64,000 nt of DNA from Acanthosepion esculentum (taxonomy: Eukaryota > Mollusca > Cephalopoda > Sepiida > Sepiidae), in assembly GCA_964036315.1 (NCBI GenBank), contig OZ038480.1, positions 10,511,203 to 10,575,202 on the forward strand. Direction: 5' to 3'. The notes beneath the pieces are model-generated. The model was not told the origin of the DNA. It searched no databases and worked only from the letters and a program-made list of their open reading frames with translations. Shown here piece after piece: positions 44,887-53,756 of the stretch. Within the stretch, counting starts at the first letter, position 1, and every line of letters begins with the position of its first letter. A program made the position numbers and the translations under genes.

Positions 44887-44940
44887 TAATATATATGGTA
44901 TCACTATAATTAGTATTCAGCGATACCATTTAATTTAGAA
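44341..44940. other. Unassigned, with duplication and (GTA)n
   Basis: A perfect 27-bp tandem duplication at 44582-44608/44609-44635 (AAAGAGACCCAATTTCAGCA plus TTTCACG) and a (TAG)n run at 44826-44886. No gene. Confidence 0.7.
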
Positions 44941-45064
44941 GGGCACCTCGAGGCGGTGTAATAGTTAGCAAGCTTGTCTCGCTAGAACAATGACAAGTGA
45001 GTTCGATCCTCACTGAGTGCCCCATACTGGCCTTGTGCCACATCTAAGCTACGCTTGGAAAATA
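44941..45064 (+). mobile_element. SINE-1 copy
   Basis: tRNA-like head GGGCACCTCGAGGCGGTGTA, B box GAGTTCGATCC, then the body GGCCTTGTGCCACATCTAAG ending in GCTTGGAAAAT. It is directly followed by a second copy. Confidence 0.85.
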
Positions 45065-45200
45065 AGGGCACCTCAACGTGATGTAATGGTTAGGAAGCTT
45101 GTCTTGCTAGATCAATTACGACTGAGTAGTGAGTTCGATCCTCACTGGATGCGCCATACTTTCGGCCTTGTGCCGCATCTAAGCTGTGCTTAGAAAATCA
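45065..45200 (+). mobile_element. SINE-1 copy, tandem to the previous one
   Basis: Starts GGGCACCTCAACGTGATGTA, B box GAGTTCGATCC, ends GCTGTGCTTAGAAAAT. It differs from its neighbour at many positions, so it is a separate insertion or an old duplication. Confidence 0.85.
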
Positions 45201-46311
45201 CTACTATTTGATTTAGATTTTAAAAGCTTTGAGGCAGCGACAGTTTTGAGGCATTGTTTCAAACTGAACTAGAATTCGAAAGATAGAATGAATCGATACA
45301 AGATCTGACCACACAGCCCGAAACTAGTTTAAGCCTTTTAAGTATGGTGATATCTCTTTTAATATAAAAGACCGAAGTACACGACAAACAGTTGTTGAAT
45401 ATGATTATTTAAAAGAAATGCAAGATAAAGAAGAACCCTACGAAAACGATTTTTAGTAGAGTTAGAATCATCGTAAGATACCATGCAAATCATTACATAA
45501 GCCACAAAAAATATACAAATCTCGAGTAGTTCCTTGCAAATTCTCATTTGATTAACTTTTGATCATCCCCGATATTTACAGGGCCTGAAGCGTAGGAATT
45601 TCCTAAGAAACGCGATGTCTTGGGTTTAAAATTTTATTTTTACAAATTAAAAATCTTTCTTGACACTTTTATTTTTATTTTAATTTCAAGCTGATAGATT
45701 AAATTTAATATTTCCAATAATCAAAATAAGTTACTGTACTTCAAAGCTAATTTAAATTGACTGGGAGATTTTTTTATTCGCTAAAAATTATTGATTTTAG
45801 CGCCATCTGTCAGCACAATGTAATTCTCTTTATTTAAAAACATTTCAAAAATAAAATATACTTTTCTGAAACTTGACTTTAGGAATATTACCTGATTTAA
45901 AATTGAATTAATCTGATCGGAACAAATATTATTTACTTTTAATTTAAAATATGGCAGAAATGCATTTTTAACACGGAGGTAGGTGTTTATTTAAGTGTTG
46001 TCAGCTTGGCTGACAGACGGAAGTTTATCTAATTTTTATTCTAATTACTTGAGGAATATAACGTGATCTCATTTTTTATATAATTTTTAATTATCCAGTC
46101 ATCCTTAAAATTTCGAAAAATATTCTCGAAATCTAATGTTTTATTCAATTTTAGGCACTTTCGTTTTAAATTTTCTATAGTTATCGTTCGTATTTTTTAA
46201 TGCTGTGTATGGACGTCCGTATTCAAAAACTCGGCACGTTTACGCATAAAAATATTGAAAATTCTTTTTCAAATATTGGGGGTCGCTGAGTTGTAATAAG
46301 CTTTTCCATTC
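45201..46311. other. AT-rich stretch, no gene seen
   Basis: Nothing recognised. Confidence 0.5.
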
Positions 46312-46765
46312 AGGCTTAGTAAATATAGATTTTACTTAATAACAATATCACTTAATCGGTACATATTAATACAGAATTTTTAAAGATTTAAAACTCTATA
46401 AATTATTATAATTCAAATTTAAAAAACATTCCTTGTAAAAAGTTCATTATTCATCAAAAACTTTTCTTAAGACAATAATATATCTTATTTATATAAAAAA
46501 AAACAATTAAAATCTTTTCTAATTAAATAATGTCTTAGTTTTATTGCATTTTTTATTTTACGATTCAGAGAAGATTTTTGGCAACTGGGTGTCATGCTTT
46601 ACAAAATAAAAATGATGATTTAAATTCTCCAAGGACTTGTTCCTATAACTAATATAAACATTAAGCGATACAAAAATGAATTTCTCGAAATTTCATAAAA
46701 TTAAATAAGTGAAGGGTAACAGATGTAAAAAAAATATTTTACAAAGATTTTCTAAAAAAAATTAT
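46312..46765 (+). repeat. Dispersed AT-rich repeat R1, copy 2
   Basis: Related to 20115-20570 in order and orientation (GCTTAGTAAATATAG; TTTTTTATTTTACGATT; AATGATGATTTAAATTCTCC; AGATTTTCTAAAAA). Confidence 0.7.
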
Positions 46766-46811
46766 TTTAGCATTCTGTTTCCTTTGCCAAAATGTATTTT
46801 TGGCAATTATA

Positions 46812-46891
46812 TTAGGTTGGTGCAAAAATAATGTCGTTTTTTGACGTTCAACTTCATGTGAGAAAACGACATTATTTTTGCAACAACCTAA
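46812..46891. mobile_element. 80-bp mariner-type MITE, copy 1
   Basis: TTAGGTTGGTGCAAAAATAA at the left and its reverse complement (one mismatch, AACA for ACCA) at the right, flanked by TA on both sides. Length and ends are like the human MADE1 MITE of the mariner family. One base differs from the copy at 48279-48358. Confidence 0.9.
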
Positions 46892-46936
46892 TAATTTGTT
46901 GTACATTAATTATTTATAATGTAATAAGAGGATTCT

Positions 46937-46960
46937 TTTTTTTTTTTTTTTTTTTTTTTG
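46937..46960. repeat. Poly-T tract
   Basis: About 24 T in a row, 45 bp after the MITE. Confidence 0.9.
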
Positions 46961-47473
46961 ATAGCGTTTGTTTCGACCTAATTAAAAAAGAATTAAATAT
47001 CGTATTACTTTACGATATATAAAAAGTCAGCTTCCTGATGTTATGGAATTCTGTAAATATTGTTAAAACCTAGACGTACCACTGAAAGTTCCCTTGAGGG
47101 TATTCCATCTATCCGCATATAAATTGGTGCGTGCATATTTGTACACAATCTATACGTACAAGGTCTATGGTTATCGGAAAAGCTTTCCAAATGCTAGCGG
47201 CAAATGTTTGTTGAGCCGGCTACTCATCTTTGATCCGCTGAATTATGAGGTCAATCTAAAAAAAAAATCGATATCAAACAATCCATTGAATCTGCTGCCG
47301 ATTAACTATCTAAGCCAATCAGCCTCTGAATCAGAATTTTAGTAACTTTTGAGCACGTGTCAACGACATACTGAACTGTGATGTGAGAAGTATAAATATT
47401 GGCTATCTTGCAAATACAAAAACAAATTTTCAATCCGTAGCCTAACAAGTACCTAGTAGTTTGTCTCTATAGA

Positions 47474-47488
47474 TTTTTGCTTTTCTAG
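47474..47488 (+). other. Possible 3' splice acceptor before the retinochrome ATG exon
   Basis: ATTTTTGCTTTTCTAG ends at about 47488, 54 bp before the ATG. A 5' untranslated exon upstream would make the ATG exon the second exon of the transcript. Confidence 0.35.
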
Positions 47489-47542
47489 GTTCATATTTGT
47501 ACTGACCAGATTGCGTTTTCTTCGGAATATTTGAAAGTCGCT

Positions 47543-47627
47543 ATGTTCGGGAATCCAGTAATGACTGGTTTACACCAGTTTACTATGTGGGAACATTATT
47601 TTACCGGAAGCCTTTATTTGGTACTTG
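47543..47627 (+). CDS. Retinochrome, first coding exon
   Basis: ATG at 47543 (G at -3) opens 28 codons plus one base, ending at G|GTAAGT (47628). The peptide reads MFGNPVMTGLHQFTMWEHYF and ends TGSLYLVLG with the Gly codon split (phase 1). I recognise it as the N-terminus of cephalopod retinochrome, nearly the same as the squid protein. Retinochrome is a seven-helix opsin of photoreceptor inner segments that binds all-trans retinal and, on absorbing light, turns it to the 11-cis form for reuse by rhodopsin. This exon encodes the extracellular N-terminus and the start of helix 1. The retinal-binding Lys and all other helices lie in later exons, which I did not find up to 64000. The exon is intact, with no frame break. 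Two 80-bp MITEs flank it at 46812 and 48279. Confidence 0.88.
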
Positions 47628-48278
47628 GTAAGTAGTTCAATATTTTTTTTATTCGTCTTCTGAACGGAGTATCTATCAACAATCTAAAAAAACATATAAT
47701 CTGTAATCTGGACGAATCTAAAAAAAACAAACTATTATCCTTAAACTAGCCAGTCAAATAGTGTAAACACTACTGACATATGCGTTAAGTTCTACACGAA
47801 GAACAATATTCAAAGCTGAAAGAAGTCATCCCTTACACCCATATCCTGATATCCTTTCAAGATAACAAAACGAAGCCCATCATATTTTACTGCGATATCT
47901 ACACGTAATTTTTTTTCCATAATGATGCTACTGAGATTTCTATTTTAACTCTTGACCGAAATATTTAATTATTACCAATTTTATGCTAACATATATGGAA
48001 TTTCGAACATCATATCGGAGCTACTAATTTAACAGGCCATTACTATTATAAAAGGAGTTTAATCTTTACTGCATCCGCAAAACTTACCACCAGATTTCCG
48101 AGATGGGGCTACAAGTGATGAATTCAGTTTTGACATGAGGTTTCATAAATTGCCCAAGTTAAGCTAGCTTAACTTAAAAGTCCTCCAAAAGTTGCAAATA
48201 GAGAAATTTAAAAATTAGCGTTGACATTTTTAATACTACCCAATCTGACATGGCAGACTAAGTTACGTTTAGTAAATA
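47628..48278 (+). other. Start of retinochrome intron 1, no feature
   Basis: AT-rich; no exon 2 coding sequence seen. Confidence 0.55.
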
Positions 48279-48358
48279 TTAGGTTGGTGCAAAAATAATG
48301 TCGTTTTTTGACGTTCAACTTCATGTGAGAAAACGACATTATTTTTGCACCAACCTAA
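48279..48358. mobile_element. 80-bp mariner-type MITE, copy 2
   Basis: TTAGGTTGGTGCAAAAATAA ... TTATTTTTGCACCAACCTAA with fully matching ends, flanked by TA (48277-48278, 48359-48360). Confidence 0.93.
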
Positions 48359-49300
48359 TAGTAGACATGATAGAAAGACTAGTCTAACATGTCATTATTA
48401 CTCCTTCAAATGCATAGACAGTAAATCTTTTCCTGATTGTCCTGCAGGAATAAATCTGATTTATTTAACTCTAAATTAGCCACACTCTATATTGTAATAT
48501 CCCACAGGATTGTCACTTTGTTATTCTCCATGACTCTCTTCTTTTTTTAATACCACAGGTTCATAATACTTTTCACTGCATCCAAACTCTTTTTTACACA
48601 ACTTCCAATGAATACCGAGCATCAACTTTCTCATGTCTTCCCTTCTTATACATATTCTGAGCCGTACATTTGCATTCTGATGCAATATAACTGATTGTCT
48701 TAAGCTCTCACCACGGACATTCTACATAAAGCGGAAATGTTCTCATCAACATTCAACCCAGTTTATTCTCGATACCTCATATTGAGCTTCCTTTAATGAT
48801 CCCGTAGTTTACTTCTTCAAATAACCTTTTCTTATACCTGTTCAGCTTGACCTCTTGTCTATTAACCCCACTGGGTTTCATTCGAAAGCCGAATGAAATT
48901 TCTTATCTATGAATTTGCTTTACCTAATTTCATAACAACTTCAGGTTTTCTTTTTCAGAGAGTTTCCACCAATTACTCTTTTCATTTGTACCTCACGTAG
49001 CAGTTCTTCGGTACTATTTTCAATATAGAGACGCAAACTACCAATCAGTCCCATTTCCTAATAATAATAATATCATCATCATCATCCCAGCAACTGATTT
49101 AATTTTACAAGTAAATGACTAAATTTAATTTATAAATGAATAAACATGTATGGAAAATTAAAATAAATTTAATAAAGACATTTTGATGGCTAGTTGTCAA
49201 CAAGATCGCAATGTGACAGTTGTTACTTGATGTCTGTCAACAATATTCAGTCAAGAAATATATATTTATTTATATATACATATATATATAATATAATATA
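48359..49300. other. AT-rich stretch, no gene seen
   Basis: Nothing recognised apart from short (ATAAT)n and (TA)n runs near 49061 and 49268. Confidence 0.5.
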
Positions 49301-49418
49301 ATATAAACCTAAAGAGCCAGGTAAACCTACCTAGGTTTCACCTAAACGAATCGTCAGGGTAAAACTGGCCAGTTTAGGTGAAACCTAGGTAGGTTTACCT
49401 GGCTCTTTAGGTTTATAT
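49301..49418. repeat. Perfect 47-bp inverted repeat (hairpin)
   Basis: 49301-49347 and 49372-49418 are exact reverse complements, separated by 24 nt (GAATCGTCAGGGTAAAACTG and four more). The arms contain AAACCTAAAGAGCCAGGTAA and CCTAGGTTTCACC. No target duplication is evident. It could be a fold-back MITE or a long hairpin RNA source. Confidence 0.9.
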
Positions 49419-49631
49419 TAGGTTTGCTCTACTTTGTGTATTGAGCACTTTACGTAGTTGCTTTTACTCGTTTTGGAAGTTTTTCTTTGGACTCTGAGCT
49501 TGAATTCTGGACGATTGTTTTCGCCTCAATTTCATGTTCTTAGTTCTTTCTTTTTTTATTCCTCATTTTTCCTTGGGTATTGGCGTGTTCAATTACAAGC
49601 CGAAATACCTAAGGTTTTTCCAAGCGAGTAC

Positions 49632-49633
<2 letters not shown>

Positions 49634-49676
<43 letters not shown>
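49634..49676. repeat. (TA)n microsatellite
   Basis: About 21 TA units. Confidence 0.95.
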
Positions 49677-49678
<2 letters not shown>

Positions 49679-49683
49679 GTATA

Positions 49684-50010
49684 CAATGTAACCCGGATAT
49701 AAGAGAGTTGTCGGGTGCGGATTAGGAGTCTCTTATATCCGGGTTGCTCTTATATCCGGGTTTGTTCTATTATATATACGGTGTAACCCGGATATAAGAG
49801 AGATTTTCTCTGGTCCCAAATTACACCCATACTTACCTAAACAAATGTAGACCAAACCCGGGTATAAGAGAAACCCTGATATAAGAGACTTCTTCTCCGG
49901 TCCCGACAACTCTCTTGTATCCGGGTTACACTGTACATTAACACAGACTCTAATTTGGGACCAGAGAAAATCACTCTTATATCCGGGTCTCTTATATCCG
50001 GGTTACACTG
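49684..50010. mobile_element. Nested pogo/Tigger-like fold-back elements
   Basis: The outer ends are CAATGTAACCCGGATATAAG and, reversed, CAGTGTAACCCGGATATAAG, flanked by TA on both sides. Inside, 49779-49933 again starts CGGTGTAACCCGGATATAAG and ends GGGTTACACTG, also with TA on both sides. CAGTGTAACC ends with TA duplications are typical of pogo/Tigger-type elements. No transposase is present. The ATATAAGAG motif recurs many times in both orientations. Confidence 0.65.
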
Positions 50011-50012
50011 TA

Positions 50013-50689
50013 TATATATCATCTCAACAAAGCCCATTTTTTATTTGAATTGTTTTTATTTTAATTATTTACTGGAATACCCAGGTTTATAAATTAGCTT
50101 ACTTCTAAAGATATTTGCAAATATAGGATATTATTACAACAGTGAAAACAATACTTTTTTTTAGTTAAATTCCTATGGAAAATAAACTTGTTTAATTAAA
50201 TTATTAAAATCTGAAAATAAAAAAAATGTATCGAGTGTAAGTTTTAAATACAACCTGAGCTTTTAAGGTATTACAAAGGGACAATTATTAAACTAAAACT
50301 TGTCTCTTGTTGGCGTCTCCTGGGTTGAAAATGTAGCCTGCTTCTCTTTTGATATTTTTCTTCAAAGAAATACTTATAATGTTAAAGGTTTTAATCCTTG
50401 CTCTTTTTTTTTTTACAATTCTCGGAAGTACGTATGAGTTTTCATTTCGTTTTCCGCAACTATTGAGTTTCTTTCAAAATCAGGCTCATAATGTAAAACT
50501 TGTACACATGTACAAATATTTAAAACGCACAGTGGCGATGAAATTCATGATAGTATTCATAATCTGTAAAGACACGACGCCAAAAAATACTATGTTCAAA
50601 ATATATTGAATAATTTAAAGATGGCGTATAGAGTAGTTAATGCTTACCAAAAATGAATTTGCCTGATACGTTACACATTTAATAGATGG
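50013..50689. other. AT-rich stretch, no gene seen
   Basis: The open frame 50349-50609 is Phe-rich and has no recognised domain. Confidence 0.5.
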
Positions 50690-52320
50690 ACTGTGTGAAA
50701 AGAAAATACGAGGGACACAATAGAAATGAAAACTCGATATGGGATGCACTAAGAGAAGCTTTAGTGACATCAGCAAACGATATCATCCCAAAGGAGAATG
50801 GACGAAGAAGAAACGAATGAAGCACTGATGAGATTCTCGACATGATGCAAAAGAGACAGAAAACTCTGCCAAGATACGGAACGGAATACAGAAAATTACA
50901 CAACGAAATAAGGACCAAATGCAGGCAGGCTAAAGAAGAGTAGCTGAACAAAAAATCTGCAGAAATAGAGACATTGAGTACCACTAACAAAGGAAATATG
51001 CATAAACAAATTAGGGGTACTAACAGGACAGAAAACATGCTCGTCAACAGAATGGAACGCTCATATTAGAGAAGGGGGGAATTCTCTAGCCTTGGAACGA
51101 ATATATTGGAGAACGACGAAAGAGAACAAGCAATGCACAGAAGTACCCACAGGCCTGAAAAAAAAAACGAATAGACGAGGCACTGGTCAAACTGAACAGA
51201 AACAAGGCGGCATGGCCAGAAGGAATAGTAGCAGAGACGCTGATAACCTTAGATGATTTTGGCATAGAAAGATTATGGAATAATAAATGAAATCTACAAA
51301 AGCGAGGATATATTGTCTATCTATTTCTAGTCTCATCCTATCTATCTCAGTATATTCATTATCTATCTATCTATCTATCTATCCCAGTCTATTCATTATC
51401 TGTAATGATAGAGAAAACTCTGCCAAGATACGGAACGGAATACAGAAAATTACACAACGAAATAAGGACCAAATGCAGGCAGGCTAAAGAAGAGAGGCTA
51501 AACAAAAAATGTACAGAAATAGAGAGACTACCACCAACAAAGGAGAACTATAATAAGGGAACTTACAGGACAGAAGACATGCTCGTCAACAGGCTGCATA
51601 AAATCCAAAGAGGGAACGCTCATATTAGAGAAGGGATAAATTCTTCAGCGCCGGAACAAATATATTTGAGAACTCTTCCACGACGAAAGAGAACAGGCAA
51701 TACACAGAATTACCAACGGGCCTGAAATTCTAAAAGCCGAAGTAGAAGCTGCACTGGCCAAATTGAACAGAAACAAGGCAGCAAGTGCGACGCTGAGATC
51801 CGAAGACGTATGGTGATGATCAAAGACGCATTCCAAAAGCTAAGCAGTGTATGACGAGACAGAAGGATTTCATTGGTAACAAAGAAAAGAGGACTAAACT
51901 GCTACGGGATATATGTCCTCCTTTACGACAGCAAATGTTGGACAATCTCCTCAAAGATGAAGAAGAGACTCGCGATCACGGAGGTATGGTTCTACAGAAG
52001 GATGCTGTGGATATCATGGACCGTACATGTAAGCAACGATGAGGTTTTTGGGTGGATGCAAACAAAGAGGAAACTTATACTTAACATCAGGAACAGGCAG
52101 CTGAAATTTCTGGGAAACGTAATGAGAAAGGAAGGCTTGGAAAATCTGATACTCACAGGGCGATGTAAAGACGGGGGAAAACAATGCGTGACATATCTAG
52201 CGGACTTAAGCAAATGAATGGCAGAACAGGGTCTGGAGAAGTAGCAAAAAGAAAAACTTATTGAGAACTACAAGGGATAAGAGGAAGTGGAGGGCCGTGA
52301 AGAATAGCATTGTTCTTTCA
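50690..52320 (+). pseudogene. RTE-clade LINE relic with duplicated linker and lost RT core
   Basis: Plus-strand copy of the family at 18721 and 42292. 50690-51290 holds the endonuclease-RT linker (WDALREALV ... MMQKRQKTLPRYGTEYRKLH) with stops. From 51402 the linker starts again (KTLPRYGTEYRKLHNEIRTK) after a (TATC)n-containing spacer (51330-51400). At about 51785 the text jumps from the linker to CDAEIRRRM and KDAFQKLSS, then LLYDSKCWTISSKMKKRLAI and RNRQLKFLGNVMRKEGLENL. The whole catalytic RT core (YADD region) is therefore absent. It ends near 52300 in a decayed RTE C-terminus. Confidence 0.75.
51330..51384. repeat. (TATC)n microsatellite
   Basis: Two TATC-rich runs in the spacer between the two linker copies of the LINE relic. 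Confidence 0.85.
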
Positions 52321-52470
52321 GTAACGCTCGCTTTTTTTCTTGACTACTTAAGGTAATGTTTTTCCCATTTACATTATGCAACATGTCGATAAAGTGCTGA
52401 AATTTTCAGAAATAAATTTTCAAAATTCATTGGTGAAATCATGAATTTCTAATTTAATTCTTAATAAGGA

Positions 52471-52604
52471 TTTTCCAAGCGTAGCTCCGATGTGGCACAA
52501 GGCCGAAAGTAGGGGACACCCAGTGAGGATAGAACTCACTACTCAGTCATAACTGTTCTATCGAGACAAGCTTGCTAACCATTACACAGCCTCGAGGTGC
52601 CCCA
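52471..52604 (-). mobile_element. SINE-1 copy
   Basis: Full-length reverse complement: starts TTTTCCAAGCGTAGCTCCGA, contains GGATAGAACTCACTACTCAG and ends CCTCGAGGTGCCCC. Confidence 0.85.
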
Positions 52605-52923
52605 AATTTAATTCTTAATATTACTTTTTTGATTTTCGTTTATTCATTCATATATTTGTGAATACATTTACCTTCTTGCACCAAATCTGCCATGCATACA
52701 TATTGGGCTATTACAATTTTCTGTGCGAGGGGAGGCAAAATTTGCATACATATCCTCTGAAACCGACATTTTGCTTGTTTTTTAGCAGAGGATAGATAAA
52801 TATTAAATTATCATTTTTTTTAAATTATTCACTGTATATGATAACATTCTAAAAATACCAAAGGAATTTTGGCATCTGCTTACTTCCAGTAAATTATTTT
52901 ACTATTAAACATGTTATAGATAT
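52605..52923. other. AT-rich stretch, no gene seen
   Basis: Nothing recognised. Confidence 0.5.
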
Positions 52924-52938
52924 CATAATCATAATACA

Positions 52939-53346
52939 GTAGCCGAGTGGTTAGAACGTTCGCATTCTAACCATGAGTGCCGGGTTTGAATCTCACCATG
53001 ATCGATTTGTCAGGAAGGAAACTTCCTGATGTTATTGGACTTGTCGATCCCAGCGTGCGGCGCCTTTGGAGAGTGCCCAAAAAACATACCACGAGTTGAC
53101 CCAAGCTAGCTGTGCTAGCACGAAGTTACAAGTGACCGAGGGCTTTAGCGTGCTGGCCTTGTTCATCACGCTAGATAACAGTTTTCCAGAAACTGTAACT
53201 AAGGTCTCCTCAGCATAGTTGCAGTGTAAACCACAGTTGGGCTCTGTGGGTGATGAATAAACACAAATGTGCCGGAACAAGCGTCTGCAGTAGGGATTGT
53301 TTAGCCGCACTATCCTCGAATACGAGTGGCCAGCTATATATACATA
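52939..53346 (+). mobile_element. SINE-3 (tRNA-derived), 408 bp, perfect target duplication
   Basis: Starts GTAGCCGAGTGGTTAGAACG (A box), with the B box in GGGTTTGAATCTC near 52982. A long body follows (CTTCCTGATGTTATTGGACT ... GGCGCCTTTGGAGAGTGCCC ... GTGTAAACCACAGTTGGGCT) and a TATATATACATA tail ends it. CATAATCATAATACA (15 bp) flanks it perfectly on both sides (52924-52938, 53347-53361). This proves insertion by target-primed reverse transcription and suggests it is recent. The head resembles tRNA-Ser or a related tRNA. Confidence 0.85.
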
Positions 53347-53756
53347 CATAATCATAATACATTACTCTTCTTACGTAATAAATCTTAGCAATGAAAACAT
53401 AAATTGCATAAACAGATTTTAATAATTTTTATTCGATTTCAGATGTTGTATGATAAATTGTGACTGTTATATTACTGCCTGTTTTGTAATCCATGAAAAT
53501 TTGAATTTCTCTCGATGTCATCACAAGTACTTATTATAAGAACAAAAAATACTTAAAGTGTTGATTATAATTGCGTCTAACTTCCGCTTTGAGTCAAAAC
53601 AAGAGAAAGAAAAAAATAATTCAAAAGGTGATAGCAGCTGTAAATGTTAATTTCAGTTATTGATTAAAATCTTTCATTCATTAAATCCTTTGAGGTGCCA
53701 TCCCCAACTAAAACAAAGGTTATACAAATTGTTTCAATTTATTTCGGCCAACTTTA

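Noticed and set aside
52939..53012. tRNA-Ser-like gene
   Set aside because: It is the head of a 408-bp SINE flanked by a 15-bp target duplication.
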